Assembly: GCF_009858335.1 (NCBI RefSeq)
Contig: NZ_VMSE01000001.1
Span: 2,046,001-2,110,000, forward strand
DNA: 64,000 nucleotides
Source of the DNA: Methylovorus glucosotrophus
GTDB lineage: Bacteria; Pseudomonadota; Gammaproteobacteria; Burkholderiales; Methylophilaceae
Reading direction: 5' to 3'
Below, piece by piece: positions 27,792 to 35,805 of the stretch. Both the position numbers and the translations under genes were made by a program. Numbering within the stretch: position 1 is the stretch's first letter; every line of letters begins with the position of its first letter. A model generated the notes under the pieces. The model saw only the letters and a list, made by a program, of their open reading frames with translations, searched no databases and had not been told where the DNA came from.

Positions 27792-29180
27792 TTAGCGGGT
27801 AGTGTCTGCCTCAAGTTTGGCCTGCAGAGCCTGGGCAATGCACCATCCCACGTAAACCCAATCCCCCCGCAGCTGCTGCCGAAATAGCCGAAACGTGGGA
27901 TACCAGGGGCTGTCGTCCCGGGTCGTCATCCAGCGCCAGTCGGTCATGTAATGCGGCAACATCAGCCAGCATGGCTTTCCGAGTGCTCCAGCCAAGTGGG
28001 CGACGGCGGTATCCACGGAAATCACCAGATCAAGGCCCGTGATCACGGCAGCGGTATCGGCAAAATCCACCATCACTTCGGGCAAATCCTTCATTCCGAT
28101 AACTTTTGCACAGGACTCACCCACAGGAGTTTGCTGCAGACGAAATAAATGCACCCCGGAAATTTGCCGCAAAGGGCTCAACACAGCCAGGGTTGAGAGT
28201 GACCGATCAGCGTCATTTTCAAACTGGGGGTTACCCTGCCAGACCAGCCCTACTTTCAAGCCGCTCTCAGGAAGCAATGCCTGCCACTGCGTGGCGAGTT
28301 CTTCGTTAACGCGCAGGTAAGGTGTCTCTGCCGGAATATTGTCTATGCGCGTGCCAAACAAACGTGGCAGGCTCAGGAGCGGGCACCAATAGTCGCACTG
28401 CGCCTTGGTCGGATTAGTCAACACCTGCTCGAATACCGGCTGCATGGCAAACAATCGCTCCAGCGCGGGCGGGCAGACAATATGCAAACGCACCGACCAC
28501 TGCTGTTGCAACAAGATGGCATAGCGGCAAAAATGCAGCGCATCGCCATGACCACCTTCGCAGACCAGCAACAGACTTTTACCGCTTAGCGGCTCGCCTT
28601 GCCAGCGTGGCGCGTCGATGAAGCCTGCCTGCGCGGGCATGGTACGCGCTTCAATACACTCCCAGCCTTCTTCAAAACGGCCTTGCCTCAGCAATAAATA
28701 ACTCAGGTTGAATCTCGCCTTGCGATAATCAGGATTCAGCATCAGGGCCTGGCGATGACAACGCTCGGCTTCGTGATCGCGCTGCATGGCGGTGTAAAGA
28801 ATCCCCAGATTCGTCCATGGCGCCGGTTGGTCAGGATGCTGCCGGATGGTTTGCTGGTAAATGGCCTCAACTTCATCAAAGCGACTCTGGCTCTGCAACA
28901 TGACACCCAGATTCAGTGCCGCATTCAGCAACGAGGGTGCCAGCGCCATGGAGCGCCGATACGCCTCTTCCGCCGCATCAGGGTAACCTCGCTGCTCCAG
29001 CACATAGCCAAGATTACAAAGTGCTTCAGCATAGTCCGGATCGATCTCCAGCGCCTGGCGCAACGCCTGCTCAGCCTCTTGCCAATGCTGGATACGCATG
29101 TAGGCCAAGGCCTGGGCAAACCATGCGGTGGACTCAGCCTGTGACGTCTTCTCAGTTTCGGTCATGTTTTCAGCCACCAT
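27792..29180 (-). CDS. TPR-repeat protein with glycosyltransferase-like C-terminal domain
   Basis: A 462-residue protein. About residues 15-175 contain four to five tetratricopeptide repeats (for example YAEALCNLGYVLEQRGYPDAAEEAYRR). The C-terminal half resembles GT-B glycosyltransferases of the GT9/GT41 type seen in many proteobacterial TPR proteins, with LLVCEGGHGDALHFCRY, VGLVWQGNP and VISVDTAVAHLAGALGKPCW. No signal peptide is seen, so it is cytoplasmic. The acceptor (a protein, a glycan or flagellin) is unknown. Two possible ATG starts lie at 29180 and 29165. It follows folA by 16 bases and is probably co-transcribed. Confidence 0.75.
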   Translation of the reverse strand: MVAENMTETEKTSQAESTAWFAQALAYMRIQHWQEAEQALRQALEIDPDYAEALCNLGYVLEQRGYPDAAEEAYRRSMALAPSLLNAALNLGVMLQSQSRFDEVEAIYQQTIRQHPDQPAPWTNLGILYTAMQRDHEAERCHRQALMLNPDYRKARFNLSYLLLRQGRFEEGWECIEARTMPAQAGFIDAPRWQGEPLSGKSLLLVCEGGHGDALHFCRYAILLQQQWSVRLHIVCPPALERLFAMQPVFEQVLTNPTKAQCDYWCPLLSLPRLFGTRIDNIPAETPYLRVNEELATQWQALLPESGLKVGLVWQGNPQFENDADRSLSTLAVLSPLRQISGVHLFRLQQTPVGESCAKVIGMKDLPEVMVDFADTAAVITGLDLVISVDTAVAHLAGALGKPCWLMLPHYMTDWRWMTTRDDSPWYPTFRLFRQQLRGDWVYVGWCIAQALQAKLEADTTR

Positions 29181-29196
29181 GATGCATCACCCGTGA

Positions 29197-29688
29197 TTAA
29201 GTCTGAATCAAACGATCGTATGTCAGGTACCGATAGATAAGGCCATTGACACTGACATGGCGTTCTTCTGCCACCAGTCTCCACAAGGAGTAGTCAATGG
29301 CGGGGAAAAAAGCATCCCCGGAAAAACTGGCCTCAATCTCAGTGATATACAACCTGTCTGCCTGGACCAGGCCTTCACGGTAAAGTTCTGCCCCACCGAT
29401 GAGGAACACTTCGTCATCTCCTGCGGACTGCAAAATGGCATCCTGCAGGGAGCTTGCAATCAGCGCGCCTTCAACCCGATAGTCAGCATTGCGCGTGACA
29501 ATGACGGTAGTGCGGCCCGGCAACAGGCGGTTCAGTGACTCATAGGTTTTTCGGCCCATGATGATATGATGGCCCATGGTCAAGGCGCGAAAGCGCTTGA
29601 GGTCTTCGGGCAAATGCCAAGGCAGGGTATTATTGACCCCGATAACGCCATCATGCGCGATGGCTACGATAAGAGAGAGTTTGGGCAT
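29197..29688 (-). CDS. folA: Dihydrofolate reductase
   Basis: A 163-residue enzyme that reduces dihydrofolate to tetrahydrofolate with NADPH. It has LSLIVAIAHDGVIGVNNTLPWHLPEDLKRF, NADPH-binding MGRKTYES and FLIGGAELYREGL. It supports ThyA, encoded 6 kb away. The start at 29688 (MPKLSL) gives a standard length. A perfect TATAAT lies only seven bases upstream, which would produce a leaderless or nearly leaderless transcript. The frame extends upstream to 29736 through that element. Confidence 0.93.
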   Translation of the reverse strand: MPKLSLIVAIAHDGVIGVNNTLPWHLPEDLKRFRALTMGHHIIMGRKTYESLNRLLPGRTTVIVTRNADYRVEGALIASSLQDAILQSAGDDEVFLIGGAELYREGLVQADRLYITEIEASFSGDAFFPAIDYSLWRLVAEERHVSVNGLIYRYLTYDRLIQT

Positions 29689-29694
29689 GGCGGT

Positions 29695-29700
29695 ATTATA
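29695..29700 (-). promoter_or_regulatory. Putative -10 element of folA
   Basis: TATAAT on the minus strand ends seven bases before the A of the folA ATG, so transcription would start at or next to the start codon. The -35 region (TTCGGC at 17-base spacing) is weak. Confidence 0.4.
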
Positions 29701-29832
29701 CTGCCCGGCCCCTGAATGCCGAACGGCAACGGACACACAGGGTCACATTCGCCCATTCATGAAAAATCGCCGGTCCATATGGCGGCAAGCTCAGGCAAGC
29801 CAGGCATGGCCTGAACATTGGAGATTGATTAG

Positions 29833-31275
29833 TTGCGCATTGCTTATCCTCGATCATTTTTAAAGCTATTGCTGTTTGGTTTTGCACTCACCATGCTCCC
29901 ATTGCTATTTGCCTTCGGCAATGCGGCGGTTTACCTGGACAGACTCGCCGATAAAAGTCGCACGACCGTGGCGCAATCGGTGCAGGCCACCCGCGCCAGC
30001 CGGGCGATTGCTGAACAACTCATGCTGATGGAGCGCAGCGCCCGTCAGTATTTTGTGCTGCATGACGTGCAATTGCTGGTGAACTTCACGCGTGCACACG
30101 AGCAGTTTGCCGATGCGATTGATGAGCTGAGCGGCCTCAGCATTACGGCGAGCCAGGCCGAGGCGCTGAAAGCAATCAACCAGCAGGAAGACAAGCTCTA
30201 CGACACGGTGGTGCAATTGCAGCCCACCCCGGAAACGGCCAAGGCAGCCATTGCCGAATTCCTGGATTTATCCGATCAGGCGCAGAATATCCTGCGTGAA
30301 AACAATCGTCTGATTGACCGCGAGTCAGCGATCCTGGCGCGCACGGCCGAGCAAACCCAGGAAATGCTGATTAGCCAGACCATGACGCTTATCCCGGTAG
30401 CGCTACTGGTTGCCGCCGTGATCACATTCCTGGTCGCACAACCCATCAAGCGCATGGATGCCGCCATCCGGCGGCTGGGCGAAGGCAAATACGATGAACC
30501 CATCAGCATTGATGGCCCGGGCGACCTGCATAACCTGGGCATACGCCTGGACTGGCTGCGGGCGCAGCTGGACGAGCTCAATCAGCAAAAACAACGTTTC
30601 TTGCGCCACGTATCGCACGAGCTGAAAACGCCTCTCACCGCCATCCGCGAAGGCAGCGAACTGCTGAGCGATGAAATTGGTGGCGCCCTGAGTCCGCAGC
30701 AGAAAGAAATCGCCAACATCCTGCGCGAAAGCAGCATGCGCCTGCAAAAAATGATAGAAAACCTGCTGAATTATTCCGCCGTGCAGTATCAGAAACCGCA
30801 GCTGGAATTAAGCGGATTTGACTTCCCCACCCTGCTGGAAAATGTGTTGAATTCGTATGCGCTGACCATGAGCAGCAAGCAGATTACTATTGAGCGCGAC
30901 TGCGAAACCGTGCACCTCAAGGCTGATGCAGAAAAAGTCGCCACCATCGTCGACAACCTGATTTCGAATGCCATCAAGTACACGCCAAAATCCGGCACCA
31001 TCCGCTTGCGCACCCGGCAAACTAATGACAGTCTGGTGTTTGAAGTCCATGATGGCGGCCCGGGCGTCATGGCGGCGGACAAGGCAAAACTGTTTGATCC
31101 TTTTTACAAAGGGAACGGCGTCTATGAAAGTCTGGTCAGTGGAAGCGGGCTAGGCTTGTCGATTGCCAAAGAATATGTAGATGCGCACGGTGGCGAGATC
31201 ATGCTGCTGCCATCGGACCATGGTGCCCACTTCCAGGTGCGCCTGCCGTTGCATCCGGCCAGTAAAGCCGCCTAG
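29833..31275 (+). CDS. glrK: Sensor histidine kinase, GlrK/QseE type
   Basis: A 480-residue membrane kinase. TM1 is near residues 8-30, the periplasmic helical sensor covers about 31-185, TM2 is near 186-206 and a HAMP domain follows. The HisKA box FLRHVSHELKTPLTAIREG carries phospho-His262. The HATPase boxes are DNLISNAIKYTP (N), VHDGGPGV (G1) and GSGLGLSIAKEYVDAHGG (G2). The H-box and the following lipoprotein and NtrC-type regulator match the QseE-QseG-QseF (GlrK-YfhG-GlrR) envelope-stress system. The start is a TTG with GGAG upstream; an alternative start would lie further in and damage TM1. It is divergent from folA. Confidence 0.85.
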   Translation: MRIAYPRSFLKLLLFGFALTMLPLLFAFGNAAVYLDRLADKSRTTVAQSVQATRASRAIAEQLMLMERSARQYFVLHDVQLLVNFTRAHEQFADAIDELSGLSITASQAEALKAINQQEDKLYDTVVQLQPTPETAKAAIAEFLDLSDQAQNILRENNRLIDRESAILARTAEQTQEMLISQTMTLIPVALLVAAVITFLVAQPIKRMDAAIRRLGEGKYDEPISIDGPGDLHNLGIRLDWLRAQLDELNQQKQRFLRHVSHELKTPLTAIREGSELLSDEIGGALSPQQKEIANILRESSMRLQKMIENLLNYSAVQYQKPQLELSGFDFPTLLENVLNSYALTMSSKQITIERDCETVHLKADAEKVATIVDNLISNAIKYTPKSGTIRLRTRQTNDSLVFEVHDGGPGVMAADKAKLFDPFYKGNGVYESLVSGSGLGLSIAKEYVDAHGGEIMLLPSDHGAHFQVRLPLHPASKAA

Positions 31276-31385
31276 TCCACTCAAGCCTTGCCCTTATTGC
31301 CGTCCTTCATGGCATGTCAGCAATATGCCTCACCCCGCGTGGTCAGGCATATCGGCATTAATACGAATTTTTAGGAGAATATTCC

Positions 31386-31985
31386 ATGAAGACTACCGCC
31401 CTTTATCCGGGCCTGACCCGAGCAGCATTGCCGCTATTCACCGCGCTGCTGTTAAATGCCTGCGCGCCGGTCTCAACCAAACCACAGGCTCCGGTTACCG
31501 AGTCTGCGACCACGCACCACGAACATAGCAGCAAAACCGAGGTCAAAGCGGAAACCCCCGTGGTCAACAACAATGCCTTGCTGGAGTACGCGCAGTATTT
31601 CACCGACCTGCCCGCCGATACTCAGAAAAAGGAGGTCGCCATCCTGAGCACAAGCAATGGCAAGGAAAAACTGCCACTGCTCACGCGCAGCAAGCTGGCG
31701 ATTGCTTATGCACTGCCCTCCAGCAAAACGCGTGATTCGCAGAAGGCCCAAATCTTGCTGGATGAATTACTGACAGAGAAAACGTTGTCTGCCGATGAAA
31801 AGAATCTGTTTGGTCTGTTGCGCGACTTCGTTGGCGAAAACCTTCGATTGGTAAGCCGCGTGCGCGATGAGCAAAAGCGCGCGGATACGGCCCAGACCGG
31901 CATGATGAACCTGCAGAAAAAACTGGATGACCTCAAGGATATTGAAAAAACCATGATAGATCGTGACCAAGGACCGAAGAAATGA
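31386..31985 (+). CDS. QseG-like outer-membrane lipoprotein of the two-component operon
   Basis: A 199-residue protein with a lipoprotein signal ending in LLLNAC (lipid Cys near residue 26). The mature part is mostly helical, with a coiled-coil C-terminus (RVRDEQKRADTAQTGMMNLQKKLDDLKDIEK). Position between the GlrK-type kinase and GlrR-type regulator matches QseG/YfhG, which tethers and controls the kinase sensor domain in enterics. Sequence similarity to QseG is weak, so the role is inferred mainly from synteny. AGGAGA lies upstream of the ATG, and the stop overlaps the regulator start (ATGA). Confidence 0.75.
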   Translation: MKTTALYPGLTRAALPLFTALLLNACAPVSTKPQAPVTESATTHHEHSSKTEVKAETPVVNNNALLEYAQYFTDLPADTQKKEVAILSTSNGKEKLPLLTRSKLAIAYALPSSKTRDSQKAQILLDELLTEKTLSADEKNLFGLLRDFVGENLRLVSRVRDEQKRADTAQTGMMNLQKKLDDLKDIEKTMIDRDQGPKK

Positions 31986-33376
31986 GTGTTTTGGCTTTAT
32001 CGCCCGTCACTGGCCGCAAGATTCTGGCTGTAGACGACGATCCCGACATTCTCAAACTGCTGGAAATGCGGCTGGTGGCTGCTGGCTACCAGGTTGTCAC
32101 CGCTGCCAATGGCGAAGAAGCGCTGGCGCATATCGGGGTGAGTCGCCCCGCACTGGTGATCAGCGATCTGCGCATGCCGCGCATGGATGGCCTGGCGCTG
32201 TTTGATGCCATCCATCAGGCGGATCCTGCCCTGCCCGTCATCCTGCTCACCGCGCACGGCTCAATTCCGGAAGCGGTGGATGCCACCCGGCGTGGCGTGT
32301 TTGGCTTTTTGACCAAACCATTTGACAGCAAATCTCTGTTGCAACAGGTGGAAGCGGCCTTGCGGCTAACGGCAGGCGCACATGTCACGGCAGACAGCAC
32401 GGAAGATCAAAGCTGGCGCGAAGCCATTATTACGCGCAGTCCGCACATGGAAAACCTGCTGAGCCAGGCCAAATTGATGGCCATGTCGGACGCCAGTGTG
32501 TTTATTCAAGGCGACAGTGGTACCGGCAAGGAACTGCTGGCGCGTGCCATACACAAAGCCAGTCCGCGCAATCGTCGCCCGTTTGTGGCGATCAACTGTG
32601 GCGCGATCCCCGAAGCCCTGCTTGAATCCGAGCTGTTTGGTCATACCAAAGGCGCCTTTACCGGCGCCGTCAGGGATAACAAAGGCCTGTTCCAGAGCGC
32701 GGAGGGCGGCACGATTTTCCTCGATGAAATCGGCGACATGCCCATGCCCTTGCAGGTCAAGCTGCTACGGGCATTACAAGAGCGCGTGATACGGCCTGTG
32801 GGCTCCAACACCTCGATTGCGGTGGATGTACGGATTATTTCGGCCACGCATAAAAACCTCGCCGAAGAAATGAAAGCCGGGCGCTTCCGTGAGGATTTGT
32901 ATTACCGCATCAACGTGGTATCGCTGGACATCCCTTCTCTGGCAGGCAGGCGCGAGGACATCCCCCTCTTGGCCAATAACTTCCTCCATGCCTTGAGCAC
33001 CAAATACGGCAAAAACCTCAATGGCTTTTCACCCGACGCCATGGAGTTGCTGATTGCAGCGCCGTGGCCGGGCAATGTCCGGCAATTGCAAAACATCGTG
33101 GAACAGACGGTGGTGTTATCGACCACACCGCTGGTATCCACCTCCCTGGTACAAAAGGCCCTGCAGGACGATATCGGCGGCATTGTGCCATTTGAGATTG
33201 CGCGCAAGAACTTTGAGCGTGACTACCTTATCAAGCTGCTCAAGGCCACCAATGGCGGCGTCACGCAAGCTGCCAGACTGGCTCAACGTAATCGCACTGA
33301 GTTCTACAAGCTGCTGCAACGGCATCAACTGACCCCGGCGTTGTTCAAAGACGACACCAGCGGCCAAGCTGCCTAG
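31982..33376 (+). CDS. glrR: Sigma54-dependent response regulator, GlrR/QseF type
   Basis: A 464-residue NtrC-family activator. The receiver domain has Asp18-20 and phospho-acceptor Asp62 (VISDLRMP). The AAA+ domain has Walker A GDSGTGKE (177-184), the sigma54-contact loop GAFTGA (224-229) and Walker B GGTIFLDEIGD (242-252). The C-terminal Fis-type helix-turn-helix GVTQAARLAQRNRTEFYKLLQRH closely resembles that of GlrR. It overlaps the lipoprotein gene by 4 bases. A sigma54 promoter with a matching upstream dyad lies 143 bases after its stop, in front of three envelope genes, the most likely local targets. Confidence 0.9.
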   Translation: MSVLALSPVTGRKILAVDDDPDILKLLEMRLVAAGYQVVTAANGEEALAHIGVSRPALVISDLRMPRMDGLALFDAIHQADPALPVILLTAHGSIPEAVDATRRGVFGFLTKPFDSKSLLQQVEAALRLTAGAHVTADSTEDQSWREAIITRSPHMENLLSQAKLMAMSDASVFIQGDSGTGKELLARAIHKASPRNRRPFVAINCGAIPEALLESELFGHTKGAFTGAVRDNKGLFQSAEGGTIFLDEIGDMPMPLQVKLLRALQERVIRPVGSNTSIAVDVRIISATHKNLAEEMKAGRFREDLYYRINVVSLDIPSLAGRREDIPLLANNFLHALSTKYGKNLNGFSPDAMELLIAAPWPGNVRQLQNIVEQTVVLSTTPLVSTSLVQKALQDDIGGIVPFEIARKNFERDYLIKLLKATNGGVTQAARLAQRNRTEFYKLLQRHQLTPALFKDDTSGQAA

Positions 33377-33434
33377 TTTTCGCGACACACATTCCTATTT
33401 AAATTCAACGCCTTACAAAACACCCCCTGCGGAA

Positions 33435-33452
33435 CGTCGCCATTCAGCGACG
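33435..33452. promoter_or_regulatory. Candidate GlrR-type activator site (UAS)
   Basis: A perfect 6+6+6 inverted repeat, CGTCGC-CATTCA-GCGACG, which reads as CGTC-N10-GACG. The GlrR consensus in enterics is TGTC-N10-GACA, so the spacing and six of eight fixed bases agree. It lies 66 bases upstream of the -24 element, a normal enhancer distance. Confidence 0.6.
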
Positions 33453-33518
33453 ATTCCACCGCGGGTTCAAAATCCTAAATTTCAATTAATCACTTGATTT
33501 AAAACAATATTTTCATGT

Positions 33519-33533
33519 TGGCACGCTACTTGC
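33519..33533 (+). promoter_or_regulatory. Sigma54 (-24/-12) promoter of the EF-hand/BON operon
   Basis: TGGCAC-GCTAC-TTGC matches the RpoN consensus TGGCAC-N5-TTGC at all fixed positions, preceded by T. The expected start is near 33545, giving a leader of about 22 bases before the ATG at 33567. Confidence 0.85.
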
Positions 33534-33566
33534 CATATCTCTTGTGAGCAATGTAAGCAAACCAAC

Positions 33567-34085
33567 ATGAAAAACAAGCCATCTACATTTAATCTGAAAA
33601 CCACTGCCCTGACGCTGAGCCTGGCTCTGTGCGCCTACAGCGCATCCGGGATTGCGGCTAACGCTGATCGTCCACTGGTGCAGCCTTTTGCCAGCGCTTT
33701 CAGCAAGCTGGACAGCAATCAGGATCACCGTCTGAACCACGATGAGGCGGTTCAGGATCAAGACCTCGCACAGCATTTCGAAAATGCCGATATCGACCGC
33801 AATGGCAGTTTGAGCGAGCAGGAATTTGAGCAGTTCAAGCTAGCTGCCCAGCAAGCCCGCATGGAAGCATTTCTGGACGATACCGAAGTCACCGAAAAGA
33901 TTCGCGATGAACTGGTGCACGATAGCCACACCAAATCGCTCAACATCAGTGTGGAAACCTATAAAGGTGAAGTGATATTGAGCGGCTTTGTCGATACGGA
34001 TCAGCAAGCACATCGCGCGGTGGAAATTGCATCCTCCGTGCAGGGTGTGCAAACGGTTAAAAACAGTTTGGTTGTTAAGGGGTAA
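33567..34085 (+). CDS. Exported EF-hand plus BON domain protein
   Basis: A 172-residue protein with a signal peptide (hydrophobic ALTLSLALCAYSASGIAANA). Two EF-hand-like calcium loops follow: DSNQDHRLNHDE (49-60) and DIDRNGSLSEQE (75-86, complete D-x-D-x-N-G-S pattern). The C-terminal BON domain (about 105-171: VTEKIRDELVHD, GEVILSGFVDTDQQAHRAVEIA, GVQTVKNSLVV) is an OsmY-type envelope/phospholipid-binding fold. This combination suggests a calcium-sensing periplasmic envelope protein. It is the first gene of a three-gene unit driven by the sigma54 promoter next to glrR. Confidence 0.8.
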   Translation: MKNKPSTFNLKTTALTLSLALCAYSASGIAANADRPLVQPFASAFSKLDSNQDHRLNHDEAVQDQDLAQHFENADIDRNGSLSEQEFEQFKLAAQQARMEAFLDDTEVTEKIRDELVHDSHTKSLNISVETYKGEVILSGFVDTDQQAHRAVEIASSVQGVQTVKNSLVVKG

Positions 34086-34090
34086 ATCAC

Positions 34091-34522
34091 ATGCTTAAGA
34101 ACAAGATGAATACGAAAATTACCCACGCCTGCGCAGCCTTGGCGCTGGTTTGTGCCTTCAGCACCTCGGCCCAGGCCGAAGGCTTTATGGAGGTGAATGG
34201 ACCCTCGATTCTCGGTGGCGCACTGGGCGGCGGTGCCGGCGCCATAGTCGGCTCCTCCATCGGTGGGCGTGATGGCGCGATCATCGGCGGCGCCATTGGT
34301 GCGGCCGCAGGTGTGGCGATTGCGTCGCAGACACCACGCTATCAGGCAGAGCCTCGCTATCGCCCCGCCCCACGGGTGTATTACCAACCTGCACCGCGCG
34401 TCTACTATCAGCCAGCCCCACGCGGTTACATGGTGTATGAGCGCGACTGGCGCGGTCCACGTCATCACGACCACGGCCATGGTCACGACAGATACTATCG
34501 TTATCAAGGTTACGGATACTAA
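34091..34522 (+). CDS. Exported glycine-zipper protein with YYQPAPR repeats
   Basis: A 143-residue protein with a signal peptide ending STSAQA. A glycine-zipper segment (GGALGGGAGAIVGSSIGGRDGAIIGGAIGAAAG, about 42-75) is followed by PAPRVYYQPAPR-type proline/tyrosine repeats and a His-rich tail (HHDHGHGHDRYYRY) that could bind metal. Such proteins sit in or on the outer membrane. It begins 5 bases after the EF-hand/BON stop, so the two are translationally coupled. Exact function unknown. Confidence 0.75.
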   Translation: MLKNKMNTKITHACAALALVCAFSTSAQAEGFMEVNGPSILGGALGGGAGAIVGSSIGGRDGAIIGGAIGAAAGVAIASQTPRYQAEPRYRPAPRVYYQPAPRVYYQPAPRGYMVYERDWRGPRHHDHGHGHDRYYRYQGYGY

Positions 34523-34536
34523 GGGAGGGTATTACC

Positions 34537-34992
34537 ATGAAAAATCCTAATCCACGCAAAACGCATCCACTGGTTCTGGTTGCCGCCGTCGCACTGACAA
34601 TCTTCAGTCTGCTTGGCAGCGCGGCAATTACCGGTCTGATTCCAGTGCATTCCGAAAAACAGGATGCGGCGCAAAGCCTGACTGATGGCCGTCACCGTGA
34701 CGCCGCCATTGCCAAGCCCCAGGCCGCTGCTGCGCCGGTTCCCGATCAGCATTCGTCAGCTTGCAGCAGCTGCGGCACGATTATTTCGATACGCACGGTA
34801 GAGGGCGAAGCCCTGCAGCATCCACTGCAACAACCCGCCCTGCAGGCGCGTGATGGCGAAAAACTGACCGCCTACATCATCCAGGTGCGCATGGCAGATG
34901 GCGTGACGCATACCATTACGCAACTTGACCGTCCCCGACTCGCCGTGGGTGAGCAAGTCCGGCTTAGCATAGGGCGCCAGCTTAACGCTTAA
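34537..34992 (+). CDS. Membrane-anchored protein related to SlyB-type C-terminal domain, lacking a glycine zipper
   Basis: A 151-residue protein with one N-terminal transmembrane segment (LVLVAAVALTIFSLLGSAAITGL) and a low-complexity linker. The C-terminal domain carries CSSCGTIISIRTVEG and AYIIQVRMADGVTHTITQ...VGEQVRL. This domain resembles the soluble part of SlyB/PcpY-type glycine-zipper lipoproteins, but the zipper is missing. The preceding gene supplies a zipper, so the two may be split partners; this is inference. The CxxC pair could be redox active or bind metal. GGAGG lies upstream of the ATG, and a double terminator follows. Confidence 0.65.
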   Translation: MKNPNPRKTHPLVLVAAVALTIFSLLGSAAITGLIPVHSEKQDAAQSLTDGRHRDAAIAKPQAAAAPVPDQHSSACSSCGTIISIRTVEGEALQHPLQQPALQARDGEKLTAYIIQVRMADGVTHTITQLDRPRLAVGEQVRLSIGRQLNA

Positions 34993-35003
34993 CGTTTCCC
35001 CGT

Positions 35004-35042
35004 GGCGGGCCTCTAATCCCCGAGGAGGTCCGCCTTTTTTCT
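35004..35042 (+). terminator. Terminator of the sigma54 envelope operon
   Basis: GGCGGGCCTC pairs with GAGGTCCGCC (one G-U) and is followed by T6, 12 bases after the last stop. Confidence 0.8.
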
Positions 35043-35065
35043 TCCCCCGCTGCCTGGAAACAGGC

Positions 35066-35097
35066 AATAAAAAACGCCCTCACGGGCGTTTTTTATT
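35066..35097. terminator. Second, bidirectional terminator
   Basis: A stem of AATAAAAAACGCCC and its complement around a short loop, with A and T tracts on both sides. It serves the convergent PepSY gene. A TGCCTG-GAAA-CAGGCA hairpin (35051-35066) sits between the two terminators. Confidence 0.8.
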
Positions 35098-35127
35098 GGA
35101 TCGAATCAACACCAATCAGGCTGCTGA

Positions 35128-35655
35128 TTATTCCTTGCCGATCTGGTAGATCTCGCTGTGCGATTCCACGATCTTGCCGGAAGTGGCATCAACCTCAACC
35201 TTGATTTCCTTGCCATCCTTACCCACGATGTCGAACTCGTAAGTGGCAGCGCCGTCTTCTTCGATTTCGTATTCGACTTCGGTGATTTCACCTGGATGAG
35301 CTTCCAATGCCGTCTTGCGTGCATCGGCTTCGCTGACCTTCATCTTGGCTTTGAACAGTGGGTCTTCAGCAGACTTCACTTCTTGCTCGATTTCAGTCAC
35401 TTTGCCGCTCAGCGCGTTGCACTCCACATCCCAAGCCTTGCCATCAGCGGCTTCAATGTCGAACTCATAAACTGGAACCTTTTTCTCCAGCTTCATTTCC
35501 ACTTTTACCACGGTACCAGGCTTGGCCTTGGTTGCAGCAACCAGGCACTTTTCCAGGCTAACCTTGGTCTTGGGGATCACCAGATCGGCAGCAACCGCGC
35601 TATTAGCAGCAAATGCCAGAGCGATCAGTGCAGCACCAACAGATAATTTTTTCAT
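35128..35655 (-). CDS. Exported protein with two PepSY domains
   Basis: A 175-residue periplasmic protein with a signal peptide ([23 protein letters not shown]) and two consecutive PepSY-type repeats: [28 protein letters not shown] and [27 protein letters not shown]. PepSY domains often inhibit proteases or bind ligands in the envelope. It is very acidic and lysine-rich. The start at 35655 has GGAG eight bases upstream; the frame runs on to 35694. Convergent with the sigma54 operon. Confidence 0.78.
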   Translation of the reverse strand: MKKLSVGAALIALAFAANSAVAADLVIPKTKVSLEKCLVAATKAKPGTVVKVEMKLEKKVPVYEFDIEAADGKAWDVECNALSGKVTEIEQEVKSAEDPLFKAKMKVSEADARKTALEAHPGEITEVEYEIEEDGAATYEFDIVGKDGKEIKVEVDATSGKIVESHSEIYQIGKE

Positions 35656-35805
35656 AGTAACAACTCCATAGTGATTAAAAAAACAAGTCAGCAAAAATTT
35701 GCAAGCAAAACCAATGCCGACAAGAGCTTACAGCCAGATTATGGCATTTATTGTAGTTATTGAAATGTGACGCTTGTGCGGGAAAAATGAAGCTTCCCGC
35801 CAAGC

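Noticed and set aside
34360..34430. Short direct repeats resembling a CRISPR fragment
   Set aside because: They are in-frame codon repeats encoding YYQPAPR units of the glycine-zipper protein, with no spacers.
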